NCBI RefSeq assembly: GCF_000270245.1
Contig: NC_015635.1
Span: 186,001-250,000 of the forward strand
Direction of reading: 5' to 3'
From: Microlunatus phosphovorus NM-1
GTDB lineage: Bacteria; Actinomycetota; Actinomycetes; Propionibacteriales; Propionibacteriaceae
DNA length: 64,000 nucleotides
Shown: positions 41,704 to 49,679 of the stretch, one piece after another
How positions within the stretch are numbered: position 1 is the stretch's first letter
Layout: the number at the start of each line of letters is the position of its first letter
Notes under the pieces: model-generated
What the model saw: the letters and a program-made list of their open reading frames with translations, nothing else
What the model was told of the DNA's origin: nothing
Database searches by the model: none
Made by a program: the position numbers and the translations under genes

Positions 41704-42171
41704 ATGAACGAGCTGCGTGCCTTTGCCGACGGCCGGTGGTCGGAGTTCACCGGTCTCGACCGGTGCTCGCTCGCCGAAGCGGATGACCAATTGGGTGAGC
41801 GGCAGGACGGCCGGCTGCACGGCGGGATGTTCGGTGGCGAGCCGACCCAGTTCGGGATCTATCCCGGCAGCGCGGCGACCCCGGGCGGCCTGACGGTCTG
41901 GGTGCTCGGCGAGGCGGTCGTGGGGTTGGAGGCCCACCAGCCGACCCCGTCGCCGACCGCGCTCTCCGCACTCGGCGAGCCGGGCACGGTGATCGGCTCG
42001 GAGCTCGGACCGGACTGGTCACAAGAGCTGTGGCCCGAGCGTGGCCTGGTGCTCCATCGGCGTGCGGAGAGATTCGCCGTCGTCTTCGGGTTGAAGCCGT
42101 TCACCGTCGAAGGGTGGGAGTCCGATCCGCTGCGCTGGTGGCGGATAGAACGGCGGCCGACTCGGCGCTGA
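41704..42171 (+). CDS. Hypothetical protein downstream of the metallopeptidase
   Basis: 155 residues from ATG 41704, with GGAAGGATCCCG upstream. No known domain is recognised. It is soluble, with Gly/Trp-rich beta-type sequence (GGLTVWVLGEAVVGLEAH) and an Arg/Trp-rich end (DPLRWWRIERRPTRR). Position directly after a putative peptidase toxin makes an immunity or partner role possible, but nothing in the sequence proves it. GAGCCC (42172) / GGGCTC (42194) right after the stop could form a short hairpin. Confidence 0.65.
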   Translation: MNELRAFADGRWSEFTGLDRCSLAEADDQLGERQDGRLHGGMFGGEPTQFGIYPGSAATPGGLTVWVLGEAVVGLEAHQPTPSPTALSALGEPGTVIGSELGPDWSQELWPERGLVLHRRAERFAVVFGLKPFTVEGWESDPLRWWRIERRPTRR

Positions 42172-42261
42172 GAGCCCGAGTGCTGCGGCCCGAGGGCTCA
42201 GACACGGGTGGCCGAAGCCCCGAGTCAGGTCAACTTTGCTTGCCCGGTCAGAGCAGTCCGG

Positions 42262-43242
42262 TCAGACCGGGAGGACCTGCCGTGCGAGGCGAGCGAGCCG
42301 AGACGGCGCTGGGCGCCAGACCCCTGCGTCAGCTGGGTCCCAGGCGTAGCTGGGGATGCCGGATACGGGGTCGAGGAGTCGGCCGAGCCGTGGGAGGCGC
42401 AGCACGTAGGCCGACCAGTCGTACAGCTGCGCGAGTCTCGGCACGATCATGCCGACGTCCAGCAGGTGCCCCAGCCCGTGCTCGGCTGCGGTATGCCGAC
42501 CCACATCGTCGTCCAAGGGATAGCGGTCCGGCAGGATGCGTGACAGGGACAGAAAGATGCCGGTCATGCCCAGTCGTGGGTCACCCAGTAGTCGACCGCA
42601 TGGTGCGAGCCAGCTCAGGGCGAGCTTGGGTGCGGAGACCAGAGCATGGGCGTACATGACTCGGACCAGGATGAGGTTGAGGAAGAACCGCTCCACCCGG
42701 CCTTCGCGCCGGGCGAGCTCCTCGTTGCAGAGGTATGCGGCGGCGATCGTCATGTTGTGAGCCCGGTACCACGACCGGCTGCTTGGCGCCCGGATGAAGT
42801 CGAGAGTCGCCACCACGCTCGCGGTGCGCGGCTCACCGGGATGTCCGAAGGCGATTGCGGATGCTTCGCAGGTGTCTCGGAGCAGTGAGTCGTTCACCGT
42901 GCGCCACCACAGGCTGCCGGGCGCGGAATGGGAATCGGGGTTCAGCAGGCCACGTCGCAATTGCCAGCCCATGAAAGCCGCCGCCGCTCGGCGGTAGGGG
43001 AGGTAGCCCTGGTCCACCGCGGCAGGCACTCGATACAGGTCACGCAGAAACGCCAGGCGGCCTGCAGGGTCGTTGCTGACTCGCGACACCATCTCGTCTG
43101 CGTAGGCGCCGGCCGCGACCTCGACCACCCAGTCATCCTCGCAGCACGGGCGTCGCGGCGGAAAGCTGGCCCCGAGCAAGGTGGGCGCTGTCTGGCCCTC
43201 GACCACAACCCAGCCGGGGTTGCACGGCACTAGTGCGGGCAC
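42262..43242 (-). CDS. Hypothetical protein, 326 residues
   Basis: GTG 43242 is the furthest start; GTG 43230 or a later valine codon are alternatives because a 16-bp palindrome covers 43230-43245. Helix-rich and soluble, with many Trp and Arg (FMGWQLRRGLLNPDS, WWRTVNDSLLRDTCEASAIA, YLCNEELARREGRVERFFLN, GRHTAAEHGLGHLLD). The conserved-looking acidic and His residues suggest a globular, perhaps metal-dependent domain, but I do not recognise a family. It diverges from the GntR regulator. Confidence 0.65.
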   Translation of the reverse strand: MPALVPCNPGWVVVEGQTAPTLLGASFPPRRPCCEDDWVVEVAAGAYADEMVSRVSNDPAGRLAFLRDLYRVPAAVDQGYLPYRRAAAAFMGWQLRRGLLNPDSHSAPGSLWWRTVNDSLLRDTCEASAIAFGHPGEPRTASVVATLDFIRAPSSRSWYRAHNMTIAAAYLCNEELARREGRVERFFLNLILVRVMYAHALVSAPKLALSWLAPCGRLLGDPRLGMTGIFLSLSRILPDRYPLDDDVGRHTAAEHGLGHLLDVGMIVPRLAQLYDWSAYVLRLPRLGRLLDPVSGIPSYAWDPADAGVWRPAPSRLARLARQVLPV

Positions 43243-43245
43243 TAG
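43230..43245. promoter_or_regulatory. CTAGTGC-GG-GCACTAG palindrome
   Basis: Perfect 7-2-7 inverted repeat over the 5' end of the hypothetical gene, about 100 bp from the divergent GntR gene. Likely an operator; the binder is unknown, and it differs from the AATTGTAC palindrome assigned to GntR. Confidence 0.55.
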
Positions 43246-43343
43246 GCCACAGAGCAGACTGTCGAGTAAACAGGGAGACTGGACCGGTCAGCCCCGATCG
43301 CAGCCTGAGGCGGCGTCCGGTCCAGCACAACTCGAGGAGGCTC

Positions 43344-44102
43344 ATGCCCGCGACATTCCGCGACGGTGCCTTCGACAAATTCGACAACCGGGTGACCTTC
43401 GACGACGGTGGGCTGCACCTCCCGGACCGGGCCCACCACAGCAGTCTGCGCGATCAGGTCACCGAGGCGCTCCGCGCGGCGCTGATCGCTGGCCAGATGA
43501 AGCCTGGCGTGCTCTACTCGGCACCGGCCATCGCCGAGATGCTCGGCGTCTCCGCCACGCCGGTCCGTGAAGCGATGCTCGATCTCGTCAAAGAGGACCT
43601 GGTCGTCCCGATCCGGAACAAGGGCTTCCGGGTGACCGAGCTGTCCGATCGGGAGCTGGATGAGCTCACCGAAGCCCGACTGCTGCTCGAGGTGCCCACC
43701 ATGGGGGCCGTCGCCGCGGCGTACGAGTCGTCGATGGAGCCCGAGCTGACCCGGCTGCGGGCGCTGGCCCGTGACCTGGAAGCCGCTGCCGCGACGGACG
43801 AGATCACCCGCTATCTCCAACTCGACACCGAGTTTCACACCCGCTTCCTGGCCCTGCACGGCAACAACGAGATCGTGCGCGTGGTGCGCCAGCTTCGTTC
43901 CCGCAGCCGGCTCTTCGGGCTCGAAGCCTTGGCCCGCTCCGGCAAGCTGGTGGAGTCCACCCGCGAGCACATGCAGATGATCGACCTCGCTGTGGCTCGG
44001 GACCGGAGCGGACTGGAAGAACTGACCCGCGTTCATCTCTCCCACACGCGCACCATCTGGGCCACCGACCAGGCCCGCAGGTCAGCTACCGACCCGAGCT
44101 GA
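43344..44102 (+). CDS. GntR family regulator (FadR/FCD subfamily)
   Basis: 252 residues from ATG 43344, after CGAGGAGG. Winged helix at about residues 33-95 (LRDQVTEALRAALIAGQMKP, IAEMLGVSATPVREAMLDL), followed by an FCD effector domain with the usual metal-ligand positions (LDTEFHTRFLALHG, REHMQMIDLAVARD, VHLSHTRTIW). Sits beside the racemase and cyclodeaminase genes and probably controls them through the palindrome at 45278. Confidence 0.92.
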   Translation: MPATFRDGAFDKFDNRVTFDDGGLHLPDRAHHSSLRDQVTEALRAALIAGQMKPGVLYSAPAIAEMLGVSATPVREAMLDLVKEDLVVPIRNKGFRVTELSDRELDELTEARLLLEVPTMGAVAAAYESSMEPELTRLRALARDLEAAAATDEITRYLQLDTEFHTRFLALHGNNEIVRVVRQLRSRSRLFGLEALARSGKLVESTREHMQMIDLAVARDRSGLEELTRVHLSHTRTIWATDQARRSATDPS

Positions 44103-44160
44103 GCAGGCACCAACGGCCTGGTCGTCTTCGCCGACGGTCTTCTCGGGAGGCGCGGTTGAA

Positions 44161-45171
44161 TCAGCGGAGCACGAAGCCCTCACCGAGCGGATCGGCCGGG
44201 TCGAGCTCGAAGGTGTGCCGGCCTGTGCGGTAGGCCATGCCGCTGACTTCGGGCACGACCGCCTGGCGGTCGCCAACCGAGAGCTCGGCGACGATCCGAG
44301 CCCGGAAGACGGTGCCCACGATCGACTCGTGAACCAGGTCCTGACCGGGGACGAGCCGGCCGGCCGACGCCAGGTTGGCGACCCGGGAGGCCGTTCCGGA
44401 CCCGCAGGGAGATCTGTCGACCTCGCCGTCGGCAAAGACCGTCACGTTGCGTTGCCGCAGCTCGCCGTCCTCGGTGCAGCCGAGATCGTCGAACACGATG
44501 GTGCCGTAGATGCCGCTGAGACGCTCATCCTCCGGATGCACGGCGTACTCGCTGCCGTTGAGTCGATGCTTCACCTCGCGCCCGATCGCAATGAGCTCGG
44601 TGTAGTTCTCCGGTGTCACGCTGAGACCGACGCTCGAGGCTTCGAGGTGGGCATAGATCGCGCCGCCGTACACGACATCGACGACGACGTCACCGCGCGA
44701 CGTCGGCACGCGCACATCGCGGTGCAGCACATAGCTCGGCACGTTGATGAAGTCGACACCGACCACCTGAGAACCATCGGTACGCACCCGAGCGGTGACC
44801 CGGCCGGAGGGAACGTCGATCCGAACATCGGTGACTCCGGAGGGATCCGGTCTCACCAGCCCGGTGTGGATCGCCCACGCGCCGAGTGCGATCGTGCCGT
44901 GACCACACGCAGTCGAGAAGCCGTCCTTGTGCCAGAACAAGACTCCGAATTGGGCGTCCTCGTCGTCCGGCGGCACCAGGAAGCCGCCGTACATGTCGGC
45001 GTGGCCGCGGGGTTCGAAGCACAGCAGCCGGCGCAGCGATTGGACGGCGTCGTCACCGATCGCGGCGACTCGGCGTTCGGCCACCGTGGCGCCGGGGATC
45101 GTTGTCTCCGGCTGCACGATGCGGAACGGCTCACCCGCCGTGTGATAGTCGACCGTCTCGACCGTGGTCAT
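44161..45171 (-). CDS. Proline racemase family protein (4-hydroxyproline epimerase-like)
   Basis: 336 residues from ATG 45171. AGGAGG stands 6 bp before this ATG but only 2 bp or less before ATG 45177, which decides the start. Both catalytic cysteines are present: Cys89 (STACGHGTIALGAWA) and Cys256 (VDRSPCGSGTAS). Having both Cys argues for a racemase/epimerase of proline or 4-hydroxyproline rather than trans-3-hydroxyproline dehydratase, which lacks them. Cytoplasmic. Divergent from the cyclodeaminase-family gene. Confidence 0.92.
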   Translation of the reverse strand: MTTVETVDYHTAGEPFRIVQPETTIPGATVAERRVAAIGDDAVQSLRRLLCFEPRGHADMYGGFLVPPDDEDAQFGVLFWHKDGFSTACGHGTIALGAWAIHTGLVRPDPSGVTDVRIDVPSGRVTARVRTDGSQVVGVDFINVPSYVLHRDVRVPTSRGDVVVDVVYGGAIYAHLEASSVGLSVTPENYTELIAIGREVKHRLNGSEYAVHPEDERLSGIYGTIVFDDLGCTEDGELRQRNVTVFADGEVDRSPCGSGTASRVANLASAGRLVPGQDLVHESIVGTVFRARIVAELSVGDRQAVVPEVSGMAYRTGRHTFELDPADPLGEGFVLR

Positions 45172-45277
45172 CTCCATCCTCCTATCGAGGTCACTGCGCT
45201 GGGCTGTTGCTTGGGGCCACTGTGTCACTCCTCTGTGTTGATCCCATCCGGAGCAGCAGAGGTAGTTTCATCAGAGA

Positions 45278-45294
45278 AATTGTACTGTACAATT
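45278..45294. promoter_or_regulatory. AATTGTAC-T-GTACAATT operator
   Basis: Perfect 8-1-8 palindrome midway in the 166-bp divergent gap between the racemase and ornithine-cyclodeaminase genes. A TTGTAC-type dyad with odd centre is typical of FadR-subfamily GntR sites. Likely the target of the regulator at 43344-44102. Confidence 0.7.
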
Positions 45295-45337
45295 GCACAG
45301 GCAGGAGCAGTAAGTCCACGTACGAGGAGAGTCATCA

Positions 45338-46261
45338 ATGGAGGTCATTACCGTCGGACCCGAGCAGGTCCGGTCTCTGGTCAGCATGCAGGATGCCATT
45401 CAGGCTGTCCGGGAGGGTTTCCTCGCGCTCGGTCGTGGTGAGTTCGAGATGCCGACCCGAACTGCCCTGCGGGACGGCCAATTCCTGGTGATGTCGGCCC
45501 ACCATCGGCCCACCGAGTCGGCCATGATCAAGACCCTCAGTCTCAACTTCGCCGGTCGGACGCCCGCGATCGTGGGCACCGTGGTCTGGAGTGACCTCAA
45601 CCGGACCGACCATCTGGTCGCCGACGCCTCCGCGGTCACGGCTCTGCGCACCGGCGCGATCACCGGTGCCGCTACCGACCTGCTGGCCCGTGCCGATGCC
45701 AGCACCTGCACCATCATCGGGGCCGGTGGTCAGTCGGCCGATCAGGTGCGTGCCGTCCATGCGGTCCGGCCGCTCTCCTTTTTGCGTGTGGTGGACCGCG
45801 ACCTGGAGCGAGCTGAACAACTCGCCGCCCTCGCCAGCAGCGAGTTGGGCATCACCGATGTCAGGGTCAGCGACGATGCCGACGAGAGCGTCCGTGATGC
45901 CGACATCGTCTGCTGCGCGACCACGGCCACCGCTCCGTTGTTCTGCCTGGAGTCCTTGGCCCCGGAGGTCCACGTCAATGCCATCGGGGCCTTCCGTCCC
46001 ACCATGCGCGAGCTGCCCGATGAGTTGCTTGCCGACGCCACGGTCGTGATCGACGAGTTGGAGGCCATCCTCGAGGAGTCGGGCGAGGTCCTGCACGCCA
46101 TCGGCAGCGGCGCGATCACCGAGAGCGACCTGATCGAGCTGTCTGACGCCCTTGGCGGCGGGGTGCCGGCGCGAACCGGACGTACGGTGTTCAAGTCTGT
46201 CGGCGTAGCCCTGCAAGACTGGGCCATTGCCCACCTGCTCGCCCAGAAATGTCTTGCTTGA
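45338..46261 (+). CDS. Ornithine cyclodeaminase / mu-crystallin family protein (ketimine reductase-like)
   Basis: 307 residues from ATG 45338, with GAGGAG upstream. NAD(P) Rossmann loop TCTIIGAGGQSADQVRAV near residue 125; substrate part VITVGPEQVRSLVSMQDAI and ALRTGAITGAATDLLA. Beside a proline racemase-type gene the family usually acts as delta1-pyrroline-2-carboxylate reductase in hydroxyproline breakdown, though ornithine cyclodeaminase activity is possible. No dehydratase or oxidase partner for a full pathway is seen nearby. Confidence 0.88.
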   Translation: MEVITVGPEQVRSLVSMQDAIQAVREGFLALGRGEFEMPTRTALRDGQFLVMSAHHRPTESAMIKTLSLNFAGRTPAIVGTVVWSDLNRTDHLVADASAVTALRTGAITGAATDLLARADASTCTIIGAGGQSADQVRAVHAVRPLSFLRVVDRDLERAEQLAALASSELGITDVRVSDDADESVRDADIVCCATTATAPLFCLESLAPEVHVNAIGAFRPTMRELPDELLADATVVIDELEAILEESGEVLHAIGSGAITESDLIELSDALGGGVPARTGRTVFKSVGVALQDWAIAHLLAQKCLA

Positions 46262-46307
46262 TTGAGTCGTGTGCCGTCGATTCGCGCCCATTGAGTGGCT
46301 CTATGTA

Positions 46308-46353
46308 GGCATTGTCAGAATAAATGCCGTCAGCTATGTCGGTTTTCAGAAAA
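46308..46353. promoter_or_regulatory. Two short dyads in the 216-bp gap before the Usp gene
   Basis: GGCATT (46308) / AATGCC (46323) with a 9-nt spacer, and TTTTC-A-GAAAA at 46343-46353, in a stretch more AT-rich than its surroundings. This may hold the terminator of the cyclodeaminase gene and the promoter of the Usp gene. No function is assigned. Confidence 0.3.
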
Positions 46354-46477
46354 TCGGCGTATGATGATTTATGTCTGCGGTCGTGCTCCCTGCTGAGGCT
46401 GGGTCGATGCTCAGCTACTCGCGCAGAGGTGCTTTGCCTGAGACGTCAACCAACCCCTATCAAGGAGAATGCAAGAA

Positions 46478-46831
46478 ATGACAGTCGTCGTCGCCGTACC
46501 GGACAGCGCCGAAGGAACCCTCGCGCTCCAGGCCGCGGTCGCCGAGGCAAAGTTGTTCGACACCGACGTGGTTGCGGTCAACTTCGGTCGGGGACATCTC
46601 GACATCAGCGCTTACGAGGGCGTCACCGTCCTGACCCTGTCACCTACCAGTGATCAGGTCGACGGTGTGCTGGCGGTGATCTCGGAGTACAACGCCAGCC
46701 GGCTGGTGATCGGCCTCAAGCGCCGTACGCCGGTGGGCAAGGCCCTGCTCGGCAGCATCAGCCAGCAACTGCTGCTGCAGAGCCCCATTCCCGTCCTGTC
46801 CGTCAAGGTGGACGAGGACGAAGAGGACTGA
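46478..46831 (+). CDS. Short universal stress protein family protein
   Basis: 117 residues from ATG 46478; AAGGAG at 46462 fits this ATG and not the one at 46469. Shortened Usp domain: TVVVAVPDSAEGTLALQAAV, LVIGLKRRTPVGKALLGSIS and IPVLSVKVDED. The GxxLGS part of the nucleotide loop remains, but the protein is about 25 residues shorter than usual. Ends with a run of acidic residues. It converges with a GntR gene, the stops touching. Confidence 0.85.
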   Translation: MTVVVAVPDSAEGTLALQAAVAEAKLFDTDVVAVNFGRGHLDISAYEGVTVLTLSPTSDQVDGVLAVISEYNASRLVIGLKRRTPVGKALLGSISQQLLLQSPIPVLSVKVDEDEED

Positions 46832-47599
46832 TCATCCACCGCTGCCCGCATCGTCGACGGCGATGCGGGTCAGCGGTGTCGGATTGAGCGTGCTGTTGTC
46901 CACGGCGAAGTTCGCCTTGTTGGGCAGATAGCGATTGTCGGCGATGTCGAGGACCGTGCCGTGCTGGTCGAGGGTGGTGCGGCGCACGCGCAACAGCGGA
47001 CTACCCGGTTTGACCTCGAGCCAGCGTGCCTCGATCTCGCCGGCACCGACAGCATCGATCACGTTATGTGCCCGGGTGGGGAAGATCCCCTGGTTCCGCA
47101 GTGTCTGATAGATGCTCTCGGCCTCCAGGTCGACGCGGAGCAGGTGCCGCCCGGCGTCGATCACGTACACGCTGCGCTCGAACATGACCGGTTCGCCATC
47201 GACCAGGCGCAGCCTGACCACGGCGACAACAGGACTTTCCACGGCGATGTCGAGGTCGCGGGCCAGGCGCTCGTCGGCCAGCCGCTGGGTCAGTTCGATG
47301 ACCTTTGCACCCGGCGTACGGCCCAATTCCTCGACCCACTCCGTGAACGAGATGAAGGTGTCGAACGACTGAGAACGGACTGCGCGTTGGACTCGCGGGG
47401 GCGCGCCACGCCCACCGACGACGAGTCCCTCGGTGCGGAGCTTGGCGAGCGCTTGTCGCACCGGTCCGCGCGAGGTGCCGAACTCGGCGACCAGGGCCTT
47501 CTCGCTCGGCAGCTGCTTGCCTTCCTCCCAGTCTCCTGAGCGGATCCGTTCGGCGAGAACGTCATAAAGTTGGCTATACAACGGCTGGCTGGCGGCCAC
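46832..47599 (-). CDS. GntR family regulator with UTRA domain
   Basis: 255 residues from GTG 47599. Winged helix at about residues 5-70 (LYSQLYDVLAERIRSGDWEE, LVAEFGTSRGPVRQALAKLR), UTRA ligand domain 95-240 (ADERLARDLDIAVESPVVAV, VFERSVYV-like FERSVYVIDAGRH). HutC/UTRA regulators bind sugars, amino acids or phosphonates. It is last in a minus-strand run with the phosphatase and ABC importer and likely controls them. Confidence 0.92.
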   Translation of the reverse strand: MAASQPLYSQLYDVLAERIRSGDWEEGKQLPSEKALVAEFGTSRGPVRQALAKLRTEGLVVGGRGAPPRVQRAVRSQSFDTFISFTEWVEELGRTPGAKVIELTQRLADERLARDLDIAVESPVVAVVRLRLVDGEPVMFERSVYVIDAGRHLLRVDLEAESIYQTLRNQGIFPTRAHNVIDAVGAGEIEARWLEVKPGSPLLRVRRTTLDQHGTVLDIADNRYLPNKANFAVDNSTLNPTPLTRIAVDDAGSGG

Positions 47600-47663
47600 G
47601 GCGCCACCCTACCGGTGCGGAGGGGGCGCCGTGGCCCAGTATGTCCAACTCAGGATGTCCAAC

Positions 47664-48467
47664 TCATCCATTCAGGACGCGAATAGCCTCCTCGTGGAGC
47701 TCTCGGGTGGCAGCCGCGACACAGGTCAACTGAGTCGCGATGGTGACCGGGCCACCGAAGCCGTCGGTGACCACGCCACCGGCACCCTCGATGATCGGCA
47801 CGAACGAGCAGATGTCGTACGCGCCCACCGTGCCGCTCTCCACCGCGATATCGAGTGCGCCCGAGGCCAGTCGGCCAACCCCGTACGCAGCAGCCCCGAA
47901 GACCCGCCACGCGGTACGGCTGTTGAGGACATCGCGGCCGGCGCGCTGTTCCTCGAGTACCACCTCCGGGTTGCTCCAGGAGACCGTTGCACCGTCGAGC
48001 GTGGTGCGCCCACTGGTGTGCACCGGCACGCCGTTCTGCGTGGTGGTGCGTCCATCCACCCCGAGCCAGCGATCCTGAGTCGATGCTGCGTCGATGATCC
48101 CGATCACCGGTCGGCTGTGCCGGCAGAGCGCGATCAAGGTGGTGAACACCGGGATCCCCACGACGAAGGACTTCGTGCCGTCGATCGGATCCATGATCCA
48201 CACGAACTCGGCATCGGGGTTCTCGGGCGGGAACTCCTCACCGATGATGCCGTGCTCGGGATACCGGTCACGGATCATCGAACGAAGCGTCTGCTCGACC
48301 CCACGATCGAACTCGGTGACCGGGCTAGCATCGTCCTTGGTCTCGAACCGGCTGTCGTTGAGCCGTTTGGAGAGGACCACGCGGGCCGCGTCGGCCAGTT
48401 CTTCGATGAAGCCTACGAACTCATCGCATTGTGGATGCTCGGAGAAGGGGTGTTCGGAGAAGGACAT
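47664..48467 (-). CDS. Inositol monophosphatase family phosphatase (HisN-like)
   Basis: 267 residues from ATG 48467; a TTG at 48491 is possible. Metal site motifs are complete: SPVTEFDRGVEQTLR, GIIGEEFPPE (Glu), VWIMDPIDGTKSFVVG (DPxDGT) and GTVGAYDICSFVPII (second Asp). The family dephosphorylates inositol phosphate, histidinol phosphate and similar compounds. It sits 76 bp downstream of the binding protein of an ABC importer, suggesting that the imported solute is a phosphomonoester or becomes one. Confidence 0.9.
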   Translation of the reverse strand: MSFSEHPFSEHPQCDEFVGFIEELADAARVVLSKRLNDSRFETKDDASPVTEFDRGVEQTLRSMIRDRYPEHGIIGEEFPPENPDAEFVWIMDPIDGTKSFVVGIPVFTTLIALCRHSRPVIGIIDAASTQDRWLGVDGRTTTQNGVPVHTSGRTTLDGATVSWSNPEVVLEEQRAGRDVLNSRTAWRVFGAAAYGVGRLASGALDIAVESGTVGAYDICSFVPIIEGAGGVVTDGFGGPVTIATQLTCVAAATRELHEEAIRVLNG

Positions 48468-48542
48468 CTGGATCAATCCCGTACCTTTCAAGGACGGTCC
48501 GTTTTCAGCTCAGTACCGTCGATGCTTAGGAACCTTCGAGGC

Positions 48543-49556
48543 TCAGGACACCGACTTCCAGAACTTGAGGAAGTCCGTCCGGCCCTTGGTGTCCTCGTCG
48601 GCGTGGATGTCGACGATCGTCAGGTCCTCGAGCTTGGGGAACTCGACGAACTGGCTGACATCGATGTCGGATCGGCTCGGTCGCCGGTAGGACTGGGCGA
48701 GCAGCTCCTCCTGGGTCTCCTTGGCGAGGATGGTGTCGATCAGCTGCTTCGCGGCGTCCGGATGAGCCGGATCCTTGATGATGATCACCGAGTCCTCCTC
48801 GACGAAGGTGCCGTCGGAGGGATAGACGATCTCCACGCCCGCCTGGCCACCGGCCACGTACGGGTAGATGTTCGACTCGTAGCCGATGGACACGGCGTAC
48901 TCGCCGTTCGCCACCGCCGGATAGACGTTGCCCGAGCTTGCGGACACCTCGAGATTGGCGGCGAGCTTCTTGAAGTCGGCCTCACCCAGCACCTTGTAGG
49001 CACCGTAGAGGGCGGTCAGCGCGGTGGTGGACTGCTCCGGGTCGGCGACGATCAGCTTGCCCTTCCACTTCGGGTCGGTGAGCTCTTTCCAGGTCTTCGG
49101 TGCGGTCTTGTTGTCGATCTGGTCGGTGTTCGCCATGAACGCCACGACGTGCACGTTGGTCGCGGTCCAGCGGTGCTCCGGGTCGACCAGGTTCTCCGGG
49201 ATCGCCTTCGCCTCGGGCGACTCGTACGGCTCGACCAGGTCGGCGTACTCCTCGAGGGTGGCGGCCGGGGCACCGTAGAAGACGTCGGCGCTGTTCTTGC
49301 CGGCCTCGGCCTTGATCCGCTCGAGCAACGGGCCCGAGCTGCCGGTGACGACCTCCACCTTCAGCTTCGGATCCGCCTTGGCGGCCTGATCGACGACCAC
49401 GCCGATCGTGGTCTCGTTGTTGGAGCTGTACATGACAGCGGTGTTCTCGCCGCCGCCTGTCTCTCCGCCGCCGCTGCTGCTGCCGCCGCAGCCGGTCAGC
49501 GCGAGGGCGGCCACCGCCGCCACGGCGCCGAGCTTGGTGAGTCTGGTGAGTTTCAT
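48543..49556 (-). CDS. ABC transporter substrate-binding lipoprotein (family 1, Fe3+/AfuA-like)
   Basis: 337 residues. Signal peptide with lipobox ALALTGC (Cys23) and a Gly/Ser linker. Extracellular solute-binding fold: VMYSSNNETTIGVVVDQAAK, SSGPLLERIKAEAGKNSADV, VYPAVANGEYAVSIGYESNI and EEDSVIIIKDPAHPDAAKQL. Sequence style fits the iron/2-aminoethylphosphonate/hexose-phosphate binding group. No conserved iron-ligand tyrosine pair can be asserted, so iron is not assumed. Delivers the solute to the fused permease encoded upstream. Confidence 0.92.
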   Translation of the reverse strand: MKLTRLTKLGAVAAVAALALTGCGGSSSGGGETGGGENTAVMYSSNNETTIGVVVDQAAKADPKLKVEVVTGSSGPLLERIKAEAGKNSADVFYGAPAATLEEYADLVEPYESPEAKAIPENLVDPEHRWTATNVHVVAFMANTDQIDNKTAPKTWKELTDPKWKGKLIVADPEQSTTALTALYGAYKVLGEADFKKLAANLEVSASSGNVYPAVANGEYAVSIGYESNIYPYVAGGQAGVEIVYPSDGTFVEEDSVIIIKDPAHPDAAKQLIDTILAKETQEELLAQSYRRPSRSDIDVSQFVEFPKLEDLTIVDIHADEDTKGRTDFLKFWKSVS

Positions 49557-49679
49557 GAGAGTCCTTTCCGTGCTTCAGGGGTGCTGGGGCTTCCGGGGGT
49601 TGACCGGAGATCACTTCTGAGGTGGATGCGAATCAACTGACTGGAGTCAGCTGACGCGGAAGTAGGGGGATGAGAGGGA

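Noticed and set aside
42172-42199. Intrinsic terminator GAGCCC/GGGCTC
   Set aside because: The stem is 6 bp only and no T-run follows; noted under the preceding gene but not listed as a terminator.
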